Shown piece by piece: positions 18,655 to 26,170 of a stretch of 64,000 bases of DNA. The first letter of the stretch is position 1. Every line of letters begins with the position of its first letter. The notes under the pieces are model-generated. The model saw nothing but the letters and a program-made list of their open reading frames with translations. It had not been told where the DNA came from and ran no database searches. This stretch comes from Flavobacteriaceae bacterium Ap0902 (GTDB taxonomy: Bacteria > Bacteroidota > Bacteroidia > Flavobacteriales > Weeksellaceae), in assembly GCA_009835005.1 (NCBI GenBank), contig WTFG01000004.1, positions 1-64,000 of the forward strand, in the 5' to 3' direction. The translations under genes and the position numbers were made by a program.

Positions 18655-20646
18655 TTAATTTTCATCAGACGTGTGCTTTCCCATTCTATTAACCTCTTCT
18701 TTCAAAGGCTTATTGGTGCTCATGTCATCTTCAAAAGGTCTTTTGCCAAATATCTTCTCTAAATCTTCTCTAAAGATAACCTCTTCTTCTAATAGTTTAT
18801 CTGCTAACAAGGTCAATTTATCTTGATTTTCTCTTAGAATAGAAAGACAACGCTCATATTGCTGATCAATAATTCTTCTAATTTCCTCATCAATTACCTC
18901 TGCTGTTTTCTCAGAATAAGGTTTAGAAAAAGAATAATCTGATTGGCCCGTACTATCATAATAGGATACATGACCAATCTTAGGGCTCAAACCATATATG
19001 GTCACCATGGCCATAGATTGTTTATAGGCTCTTTCTAAATCGTTTTGTGCCCCTGTAGAATAGTCTAGACCAAAAATCACCTCTTCTGCTGCACGCCCTC
19101 CTAATAGCGCACACATTTCATCTAACAGTTGACTTTCTGTCGTAATTTGTCTTTCTTCTGGTAAATACCAAGCAGCACCTAATGACCGACCTCTAGGAAT
19201 AATTGTTACTTTTACCAAAGGAGAAGCATGTTCTAACAACCAGCTTACAGTTGCATGACCAGCCTCATGAAAAGCAATCCTTCTTTTTTCTTTTGGTTTA
19301 ATAATTTTACCTTTCTTCTCCAGGCCACCAATGACCCGGTCTACGGCATCCAAGAAATCCTGACGTTCTACCACCTCCTTGTTCTTTCTAGCAGCGATCA
19401 ACGCAGCCTCATTACAAATATTGGCAATATCTGCACCGCTGAATCCAGGAGTTTGTCTTGCTAAAAACTCTAAATCTAAACTCCCATCTGTTTTAATGTT
19501 AGCGATATGTACCTTGAAGATCTCTTCTCTCTCATGTACCTCTGGTAGATCTACTTGAATTTGTCTATCAAAACGCCCTGCACGTGTCAATGCCTTATCC
19601 AAAATATCTGCGCGGTTCGTAGCTGCCATCACAATGACATTGGTATTGGTACCAAAGCCATCCATTTCTGTTAATAATTGATTCAAAGTATTTTCACGTT
19701 CATCATTTCCACCAGCCATGGCATTTTTGCCTCTGGCTCTACCAATAGCATCAATCTCATCTATAAATATAATAGAAGGAGATTTTTCCTTGGCAGTTTT
19801 AAACAAATCACGTACCCTAGAAGCACCAACTCCCACGAACATCTCTACAAAATCAGAACCAGATAATGAGAAAAATGGAACATCTGCTTCACCCGCAACA
19901 GCCTTGGCAAGTAAAGTTTTACCTGTACCTGGAGGTCCTACCAATAACGCACCTTTAGGGATTTTACCACCTAAACGGGTGTACTTGTCTGGATTCTTCA
20001 GAAATTGTACAATTTCTTCTACCTCATCTTTAGCGCCTTCTAAACCCGCAACATCCTTAAAGGTGGTTTTAATCTTCGTGTTCTCATCATAAAGTTTTGC
20101 TTTGGATTTACCAATATTAAATATTTGTCCTCCAGGCCCACCAGCACCTCCAGACATTCTTCTAAATAGGAAATACCATAAAAGACCTAATAAGGCAATC
20201 CATATAAAGATGCTTAAAAACATTTCTACCAATGGGTTATCCCTGGTTATTTCTCTTTGGACCTCACCTTTAATGTCTTCTGGTAGATCATCAAATTTTG
20301 CAATAAAATTAGTTTTATCTGCTACCTCAAAGTGCATATTAGCAGGCTGCCCCATCATATTGGGTGCCTGTTTAAGACCTTTAAACTCTTCTTCTTCCAA
20401 TGCCTCTGGCGTTAGGTATACTTCTACCTGTTCAGAGTCCTTATTAAGAATATATTTCTGAACATATCCATCCTCAACATATTCAAAAAATTGAGTTTCT
20501 GTAATCTCTTTTCCGTTGCCAGAAAACCCTCCATTAATGATGAAAAACCACCCGATTAAAAATAATGCTAAGGCAGTATAAAGCCAGTTTAGATTAAATT
20601 TTGGGGTAGGGGTCTTCTTCCTTTTATTATCTTTATTATTAGCCAA
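18655..20646 (-). CDS. ftsH: ATP-dependent zinc metalloprotease FtsH
   Basis: Membrane-anchored AAA+ protease for quality control of membrane and short-lived proteins. 663 residues: first membrane helix at about 18-38, a periplasmic domain, second helix at about 138-160 (LSIFIWIALLGLLWYFLF), AAA domain with Walker A VGPPGTGKT and Walker B IIFIDEIDAIG, second region of homology ATNRADILDKALTRAGRFDR, then the zinc motif HEAGHATVSW. Nineteen bp separate it from rsfS upstream. Complete. Confidence 0.97.
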   Translation of the reverse strand: MANNKDNKRKKTPTPKFNLNWLYTALALFLIGWFFIINGGFSGNGKEITETQFFEYVEDGYVQKYILNKDSEQVEVYLTPEALEEEEFKGLKQAPNMMGQPANMHFEVADKTNFIAKFDDLPEDIKGEVQREITRDNPLVEMFLSIFIWIALLGLLWYFLFRRMSGGAGGPGGQIFNIGKSKAKLYDENTKIKTTFKDVAGLEGAKDEVEEIVQFLKNPDKYTRLGGKIPKGALLVGPPGTGKTLLAKAVAGEADVPFFSLSGSDFVEMFVGVGASRVRDLFKTAKEKSPSIIFIDEIDAIGRARGKNAMAGGNDERENTLNQLLTEMDGFGTNTNVIVMAATNRADILDKALTRAGRFDRQIQVDLPEVHEREEIFKVHIANIKTDGSLDLEFLARQTPGFSGADIANICNEAALIAARKNKEVVERQDFLDAVDRVIGGLEKKGKIIKPKEKRRIAFHEAGHATVSWLLEHASPLVKVTIIPRGRSLGAAWYLPEERQITTESQLLDEMCALLGGRAAEEVIFGLDYSTGAQNDLERAYKQSMAMVTIYGLSPKIGHVSYYDSTGQSDYSFSKPYSEKTAEVIDEEIRRIIDQQYERCLSILRENQDKLTLLADKLLEEEVIFREDLEKIFGKRPFEDDMSTNKPLKEEVNRMGKHTSDEN

Positions 20647-20665
20647 TTTTGTTATATTTTATAAA

Positions 20666-21019
20666 TTAATAAGTTACCAATTTGGCATCTCCCCACATAC
20701 TTTCTATGTCGTAATATTCTCTATAAATAGGTTGGAAGATATGTACAACTACATTGCCATAGTCTATCAACACCCATTGGGCATTCTCTTTTCCCTCTAC
20801 GTGAATGGGACGCTCTTGTATTTGGTTTCTTACTTTTTTTTCTATATTGGATGAAATTGCATTAACCTGTGTGTTGGTCTTGGCACTGCATATAATGAAA
20901 TATTGTGCCACAGAATTGTCTATTTCTGTAAGATCTAATAAGGTTATATCTTCTCCTTTTACATCATCAATCGCATCTACAATTGTATCTATAAGCTTAT
21001 TGCTTTCTTTTTTTGACAT
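20666..21019 (-). CDS. rsfS: Ribosomal silencing factor RsfS
   Basis: 117-residue Iojap/RsfS-family protein that binds ribosomal protein L14 (uL14) and blocks subunit joining in slow growth. Core motifs: DLTEIDNSVAQYFIICSAKT and HVEGKENAQWVLIDYGNVVVHIF, the latter being the family's best-conserved block. First gene of the minus-strand run rsfS-ftsH-LUD-cdsA-rnz and divergent from birA. Confidence 0.95.
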   Translation of the reverse strand: MSKKESNKLIDTIVDAIDDVKGEDITLLDLTEIDNSVAQYFIICSAKTNTQVNAISSNIEKKVRNQIQERPIHVEGKENAQWVLIDYGNVVVHIFQPIYREYYDIESMWGDAKLVTY

Positions 21020-21118
21020 TAATTAATATTAGTTTTTTAAAAAATTATTGGATGCAAAAATAGAATAATTTACTGTAATTTAACGTAAATTTGTTTCTTT
21101 AATACATAAAATATATAC

Positions 21119-21847
21119 ATAATCAAATTAATTACGTATAAATCCCTGCCATCAACTAATCAAACGCTATACCAATTGGCACTAGAGGATCCTATTCACT
21201 TTATGGTGGTATCTACATTTAATCAAACAAATGGAAAAGGTTATGTGAATAATAAATGGGAATCTACTGTTAATCAGAATTTAACCTTTAGCTTTTTAAT
21301 CAATAGAAACCTCACTGTACAGAGAGAACTTCCCGTATTGAACATGTGGGTAGCGGTGACTATTTACGAGGTATTGACAAATTGGCAGGTTCCTTCTAAA
21401 ATTAAATGGCCCAATGATATCATTGTCCATGGCAAAAAAGTGGGAGGCATTTTAATTAAATCCAAGATTAGCAATAATAAGATTACCTTTTCTGTGATTG
21501 GAATTGGTTTAAATATTTATCAAACTAATTTTGAAAACCTAGCTAGAGCAACTTCTATTAAATTAGAAAAGCCTGATTTTAATAAGCCGCTAGAAAATTG
21601 CCTTATGGAAATGCTATATGCTTTTGAAAAATCTTTTGAGGATTTTAATCCTTTGAATTATAAAAAGATCATAGATTTATATCATAAGAATTTGTTTAAA
21701 AGAGATGAGGTAGCTACTTATGAATTTGATGGTATGACCAAAAACGGAATTTTGCGGGGTATTGATGACAATGGAAATGCTGTTATAGAAATAGAAGGTT
21801 TAGGATTAATGACTTTTCAGCACAAAGAAGTAAAATTGAATTATTAA
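21119..21847 (+). CDS. birA: Biotin--[acetyl-CoA-carboxylase] ligase, non-AUG start
   Basis: Attaches biotin to biotin carboxyl carrier protein. The catalytic motif KWPNDIIVHGKKVGGIL and a C-terminal SH3-like domain are present; there is no N-terminal DNA-binding domain, so it is a non-repressor form. The first usual start codon in frame is TTG at 21176, but that would remove the conserved Ser-Thr-Asn motif: the frame upstream reads IIKLITYKSLPSTNQTLYQ and is open back to a TAA at 21107. No ATG, GTG or TTG lies in that stretch, so initiation probably uses ATA, ATC, ATT or CTG; I place it at ATA 21119 as a guess. Confidence 0.75.
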   Translation: MIKLITYKSLPSTNQTLYQLALEDPIHFMVVSTFNQTNGKGYVNNKWESTVNQNLTFSFLINRNLTVQRELPVLNMWVAVTIYEVLTNWQVPSKIKWPNDIIVHGKKVGGILIKSKISNNKITFSVIGIGLNIYQTNFENLARATSIKLEKPDFNKPLENCLMEMLYAFEKSFEDFNPLNYKKIIDLYHKNLFKRDEVATYEFDGMTKNGILRGIDDNGNAVIEIEGLGLMTFQHKEVKLNY

Positions 21848-21886
21848 CTTTAATAGTTATTCATTAATAATCATTAATTTTGAATT

Positions 21887-22402
21887 ATGACAGGTACAGA
21901 TAAGGTAGTTTTGGTAAATGAATCTGATGACCCACTGGGTGTGATGGAAAAACAAGAAGCACATATTGCAGGCGTTTTGCATCGTGCATTTTCGGTATTT
22001 ATTTATAATGACAAAGGTGAGCTATTAATTCAACGAAGAGCCATGCATAAATATCATTCTCCTGGCTTATGGACCAATACGTGTTGTAGTCATCCAAGGC
22101 AAGGAGAGACTTATGAAGAGGGAGCTAAACGCCGATTGATGGAAGAAATGGGTTTTACCACAGATTTAGAATATCTCTTTGATTTTGTCTATAAGGCAGA
22201 TGTAGGTCAGGGACTTACAGAACATGAATTAGATTATGTTTTTACGGGAACATATAACCAAGATCCAGAAATCAATCCAGAGGAGGTGGCATCATATCAA
22301 TGGATTAAGTTAGAGGATTTAAAGAAAGATATGACAACGCATCCAGAGAAGTATACGGCTTGGTTTAAAATTATATTCAAAGAATATACACATCATTTAT
22401 AA
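21887..22402 (+). CDS. idi: Isopentenyl-diphosphate delta-isomerase, type I
   Basis: Interconverts IPP and DMAPP for isoprenoid synthesis. 171 residues, Nudix-like fold: active-site Cys in LWTNTCCSHPRQGE (about residue 62) and the Nudix-like helix GAKRRLMEEMGF (about 79-90), plus the catalytic Glu in the TEHELDYVF block (about 110). Starts at ATG; its stop is immediately followed by the queD ATG with no spacer. Confidence 0.95.
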   Translation: MTGTDKVVLVNESDDPLGVMEKQEAHIAGVLHRAFSVFIYNDKGELLIQRRAMHKYHSPGLWTNTCCSHPRQGETYEEGAKRRLMEEMGFTTDLEYLFDFVYKADVGQGLTEHELDYVFTGTYNQDPEINPEEVASYQWIKLEDLKKDMTTHPEKYTAWFKIIFKEYTHHL

Positions 22403-22813
22403 ATGGAGGTTACAATTCATAGAAAAGCACATTTTAATGCAGCCCATAGACTCTTTCAAAAAAAGTGGTCTGATGAGGAGAACTTAGAGGTTTTTGGCAA
22501 ATGTGCTTATCCAAATTATCATGGACATAATTATGATTTGGTAGTGAGTGTAACAGGTCAAATTAATCCTGAAACAGGATTTGTGATGAATCTAGATGAT
22601 TTAAAGAAGATTATTCAAGATGAAGTAGTAGATTATTTGGATCATAAAAATTTGAATGTCGACATACCAGAATTCAAAGACAAAATTCCAACCGCAGAAA
22701 ACATTGTAGTTTTAATCTGGAACAAAATCAGAAATAGAATTAAAGAAGGTAAGAAGTTGGAAATTACGCTTTATGAGACGGCTCGCAACTTCGTAACATA
22801 TAAAGGAAATTAA
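22403..22813 (+). CDS. queD: 6-carboxytetrahydropterin synthase (QueD/PTPS family)
   Basis: 136-residue pterin enzyme, probably in queuosine precursor synthesis. Zinc-binding His residues appear in AHFNAAHRL (about 9-17) and YHGHNYDLVV (about 39-48); the catalytic Cys is in FGKCAYPNYHGH (about 35). ATG directly abuts the idi stop codon, implying coupled translation. A PTPS role in biopterin synthesis is the alternative. Confidence 0.88.
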   Translation: MEVTIHRKAHFNAAHRLFQKKWSDEENLEVFGKCAYPNYHGHNYDLVVSVTGQINPETGFVMNLDDLKKIIQDEVVDYLDHKNLNVDIPEFKDKIPTAENIVVLIWNKIRNRIKEGKKLEITLYETARNFVTYKGN

Positions 22814-22830
22814 AATTATTAATATTTATT

Positions 22831-23907
22831 ATGAAAAAAACAGCATTCAATCAAATACATAAGGATTTAGGTGCCAAAATGGTGGAGTTCGCAGGCTATG
22901 AAATGCCCGTTCAATATAGTGGTGTTAAACAAGAGCACATGGCTGTACGGGAGAATATTGGTTTATTTGACGTGAGTCACATGGGGCAATTTAGAGTGAA
23001 AGGTGCGGATGCAGAAAAATTCTTGCAAGGTATTACCAGCAATGATATTAGTAAAATTAAAATAAATCAAGCACAATATTCTTGTTTTCCAAATCCTAAA
23101 GGTGGAATTAAAGATGATTTAATTATATATAAAGTTCAAGAGGATGAATTCTTATTGGTAGTGAATGCTGGTTGTTTAGATAAGGATTGGGCTTGGGTGA
23201 ATGAGAAAAAAGAAGGAGAGGTTGAAATCATTAATGAAAGTGATGATACATCACTTTTGGCTATCCAAGGACCCAAAACTGTAGAGGCTATGCAATCCTT
23301 GACAGATGTGAAATTGGATGAAATCAAGTTTTATCATTTTGTAGTGGATACTTTTGCAGGGGTAGAGAATGTTCTTATTTCTGCCACAGGATATACGGGT
23401 TCTGGTGGTTTTGAGATTTATTTCCCTAATGATGCTGCAGATAAAATGTGGAATGCTGTGATGCAGGCAGGAAAAGATTTTGGTATAGAGCCATGTGGAT
23501 TGGCCTCTAGAGATACTTTGAGATTGGAGAAAGGATTCTGTCTATACGGAAATGATATCAACGAGAACACAACACCATTAGAAGCAGGTTTAGGCTGGAT
23601 TACTAAATTAGATACAGATTTTATAGGCTCTGATGTTTTAAAGAAACAAAAAGAAGAAGGGATTAAACGTAAATTGATAGCTTTTAAAATGGTGGATAGA
23701 GGAATTCCAAGACAACATTATAAATTGGTTGATGCAGAAGGAACTGAAATAGGTGAAGTGACTTCTGGTACGCAATCCCCTGTGTTAAAAGAAGGGATTG
23801 GATTGGGCTATGTATCCATGGGACATCATAAAATTGGAACAGAAATATATGTGCAGGTGAGAAAAAATAATTTGAAAGCAGAGGTGGTAAAATTACCATT
23901 TGTATAA
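22831..23907 (+). CDS. gcvT: Glycine cleavage system T protein (aminomethyltransferase)
   Basis: Transfers the methylene group of glycine from H protein to tetrahydrofolate. 358 residues; folate-binding and catalytic segments include LFDVSHMGQFRVKG (about 43-56), GYTGSGGFEIYFP (about 188-200), LGWITKLDTDFIG and the C-terminal GEVTSGTQSPVLKEGIGLGYV. Seventeen bp after queD, so part of the birA-idi-queD-gcvT run. The P-protein gene gcvP lies 2.3 kb away in the opposite direction. Confidence 0.95.
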   Translation: MKKTAFNQIHKDLGAKMVEFAGYEMPVQYSGVKQEHMAVRENIGLFDVSHMGQFRVKGADAEKFLQGITSNDISKIKINQAQYSCFPNPKGGIKDDLIIYKVQEDEFLLVVNAGCLDKDWAWVNEKKEGEVEIINESDDTSLLAIQGPKTVEAMQSLTDVKLDEIKFYHFVVDTFAGVENVLISATGYTGSGGFEIYFPNDAADKMWNAVMQAGKDFGIEPCGLASRDTLRLEKGFCLYGNDINENTTPLEAGLGWITKLDTDFIGSDVLKKQKEEGIKRKLIAFKMVDRGIPRQHYKLVDAEGTEIGEVTSGTQSPVLKEGIGLGYVSMGHHKIGTEIYVQVRKNNLKAEVVKLPFV

Positions 23908-23926
23908 AAAATTTCTAATTTATTCT

Positions 23927-23963
23927 AAGCCGTTTGTTATTTCTATAATAAACGGCTTTTTTT
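23927..23963 (+). terminator. Terminator after gcvT
   Basis: AGCCGTTT (23928-23935) pairs with AAACGGCT (23950-23957) and is followed by a run of seven T. It separates the gcvT operon from the cobalamin riboswitch. Confidence 0.85.
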
Positions 23964-23993
23964 ATGATAAATATTACTTATTTTTGTAAATGA

Positions 23994-24160
23994 TATGGTG
24001 TTTCACATAGGGTGAAATGAAAAGGGAAAATGGTGAGAATCCATTGCTGTACCCGCAACTGTAAGTTTCTATTCAATCGTTTTCACGCTTCGCCACTGTT
24101 GCGCTGCAATGGGAAGGCAGAAAACGAGAAATAAGTCAGGAGACCTGCCATAGATATTTA
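23994..24160 (+). promoter_or_regulatory. Cobalamin (B12) riboswitch
   Basis: Conserved blocks in order: an opening GGTG at about 23997, GGGAAAATGGTGAGAATCC at 24024-24042, the B12-box-like GCTGTACCCGCAACTGTAAG at 24046-24065, and AAGTCAGGAGACCTGCC at 24133-24149. This is the standard adenosylcobalamin aptamer order. It controls the downstream T9SS propeller gene (24377), probably through expression-platform pairing near the translation start. The remaining leader to 24376 holds a short open frame described under findings. Confidence 0.93.
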
Positions 24161-24376
24161 ATTAAACCTTCGGGAAAAAAGGCTAGATGATTATGAAAAG
24201 ATTAGTATTGAATTTATTGATATATTACCTTGGTAGTGATTATAAAAATTGGCTGGACTATGTTTCTATATGCCTAATGAACATTCATGCTATAAACTTA
24301 TTCTTCTATCACCTGCTAAGTTCATTTAAATCATTTAAAGTTAAAACAGAAATTTATATCAATTAAAACTATTATT

Positions 24377-25636
24377 ATGAAACACATTTACAATTTAAAA
24401 AGCATTTGTTTTGCCTTTTTATTACTAGGCGGACTTTTAAACGCGCAGTATTCTAATGGAATCATCGTTGGGAATGAAGGGAATTTTGGATATCAAAACG
24501 CAGAAATTAGTTTTATAGATTATACTACTTTAGAAATCACCAATGATATCTATAAAACTGTTAATAATGAGGATCTTGGAAACGTATTGCAAAACGTAAA
24601 CTTTAATAATGAGTATGCTTATTTAGTGATAAATGCTTCTAATGTCATTAAAGTCGTGAATCGCGAAACATTTGAAAAACAATTTGAGATTACAGAGGGT
24701 TTAGATTCTCCTAGATATATTGCCTTTAATAATGGTAAATATTATGTTACGAACATGGGTTCTAGAGCTGTGAATGTGTATAGCCAAGAAGATAATAGTT
24801 TGTTAAGTATTGTAGATATTGATAAAACGACAGAGGAAATAGAAAGTATTGGTAATTATGTATTTGTACAAAATGCTTCTTTTGGTACGGGTAAAGTAGT
24901 TTCTGCTATAGAAACAGAAACAGATACAGTAGCACAACTTTATGATTTTGAGGGAAATGTATTGGGGATTGAATCTGATGGTGCTTATTTATATGTAGTG
25001 TCTACGGAACCTGGATACACAGATTTGCATAAAATAGATGCAGAGACTTTAGAGGTGGTTGCAGAAACAAGGTTTGATGGGATTACAGCAGGTAGAAAAC
25101 TAGCGGTTTCTGATAATATTGTTTTCTTCATTGGGAATGGAACCAATGTTTATGGAATTTCAGATGATCTGGAAGGTGAGCCTACATTAATTACAAGTGT
25201 TCCAGATAATTCATGGAATACATTTTATGGTTTTAATGTATTAGGTGATTATATTTTATCTGCAGACTCTCAAGGATTTGTGGATCCATCAGAAATTAGA
25301 ATCTTCAATGTAGAAGATGGGGAGGAAATTCAAATTGTTCACGCGACCATAGGGGTCAATGATTTTTATAACAATCAAATAGAAGCTTTAAGCACAAATG
25401 ATGTGGTAGATACCAGCGTAGAAGTAGTAGTTTATCCTAATCCCGTGATGGATGTGGTGAATTTAAAAGGTGTAGATACAGCGGCTATAGAGGTTTATGA
25501 TATAAATGGTAGACTGGTTAAAAAGTTGAATTATAAGGGTGCTTCACTTCATGTAGGGGACTTAGCATCTGGATTGTATTTCTTTGCCATCACTACGGAG
25601 CAAGGTAGAATAACCAAGAAAGTGTTGGTTAAATAA
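24377..25636 (+). CDS. Secreted beta-propeller protein with T9SS sorting domain (BtuG-like)
   Basis: 419 residues: signal peptide (SICFAFLLLGGLLNAQ), then a repeat-rich body of YncE/DUF5074-like propeller blades (for example YLVINASNVIKVVNRETF, and AFNNGKYYVTNMGS), and a C-terminal type IX sorting domain (VYPNPVMDVVNLKG, DINGRLVKKL, LASGLYFFAI, GRITKKVLVK). Placement behind a B12 riboswitch and its propeller fold suggest a surface cobalamin-binding protein analogous to Bacteroides BtuG. BtuG itself is a lipoprotein; here anchoring would be by T9SS. No btuB receptor gene is adjacent, which is unusual. Confidence 0.75.
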   Translation: MKHIYNLKSICFAFLLLGGLLNAQYSNGIIVGNEGNFGYQNAEISFIDYTTLEITNDIYKTVNNEDLGNVLQNVNFNNEYAYLVINASNVIKVVNRETFEKQFEITEGLDSPRYIAFNNGKYYVTNMGSRAVNVYSQEDNSLLSIVDIDKTTEEIESIGNYVFVQNASFGTGKVVSAIETETDTVAQLYDFEGNVLGIESDGAYLYVVSTEPGYTDLHKIDAETLEVVAETRFDGITAGRKLAVSDNIVFFIGNGTNVYGISDDLEGEPTLITSVPDNSWNTFYGFNVLGDYILSADSQGFVDPSEIRIFNVEDGEEIQIVHATIGVNDFYNNQIEALSTNDVVDTSVEVVVYPNPVMDVVNLKGVDTAAIEVYDINGRLVKKLNYKGASLHVGDLASGLYFFAITTEQGRITKKVLVK

Positions 25637-25664
25637 AGATAAAACACTTCAACATTTTAATAAG

Positions 25665-25695
25665 CCTCAATCATTTTATGGTTGAGGTTTTTTTT
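25665..25695 (+). terminator. Terminator of the BtuG-like gene
   Basis: CCTCAATC and GGTTGAGG form an 8-bp stem (25665-25687) with one G-U pair, then eight T. It lies just before the convergent crcB stop codon. Confidence 0.8.
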
Positions 25696-26056
25696 ATGCC
25701 AATTTGGCTAATTTAAACCCAAAGAATACGAAGAACAAACCTAATAGAATGCTTAAACCTAGATAAAGAAGAAACATGAGCATTTCCCCATTTTGAATCA
25801 TTTTTAGATTTTCTGCTGCAAAAGAGGAAAAAGTCGTGAAACCCCCACAAAACCCTACGGCCAGAATTAATACATGGGAATTATTGATGATTTGTTTTTC
25901 AAATAGACCAAGAAATAACCCTATGAATAGGCAACCTAAAACATTGGCAGCCATGGTACCATACGGGAAATTTTTATTTAATAAACTTCCAAGCCCAAAG
26001 CGTAAAACACTTCCAAGGCCTCCACCAATGAAAATTAGCATTAAATTTTTGTACAT
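25694..26056 (-). CDS. crcB: Fluoride channel CrcB (Fluc)
   Basis: 120-residue inner-membrane protein with four helices that exports fluoride as a dual-topology dimer. Signatures: GGGLGSVLRFGLG at the N-terminus (about residues 11-23) and GFCGGFTTFSSFAAE (about 69-83), with the Phe-box residues. I see no fluoride riboswitch in front of it. Monocistronic. Confidence 0.95.
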   Translation of the reverse strand: MYKNLMLIFIGGGLGSVLRFGLGSLLNKNFPYGTMAANVLGCLFIGLFLGLFEKQIINNSHVLILAVGFCGGFTTFSSFAAENLKMIQNGEMLMFLLYLGLSILLGLFFVFFGFKLAKLA

Positions 26057-26112
26057 GCCTCAAAGTTATTGAATATTAAATAATCTAAAAGAAGTTATTT
26101 ATGTTATTTCTA

Positions 26113-26144
26113 CAAAAAAGCCATCTTGCAAAAACAAGATGGCT
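26113..26144 (-). terminator. Terminator of gcvP
   Basis: On the minus strand, AGCCATCTTG and CAAGATGGCT form a perfect 10-bp stem with a 6-base loop (26119-26144), followed by six T. It lies about 27 bp after the gcvP stop codon. Confidence 0.88.
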
Positions 26145-26170
26145 AAACAATTAATTAAAAATCTAAATGA

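Noticed and set aside
19718-20092. Long plus-strand frame opposite ftsH
   Set aside because: Shadow of the ftsH coding strand; low-complexity translation and no start context. The same holds for similar frames opposite gcvP, clpB, dnaE, sbcD and pepT.
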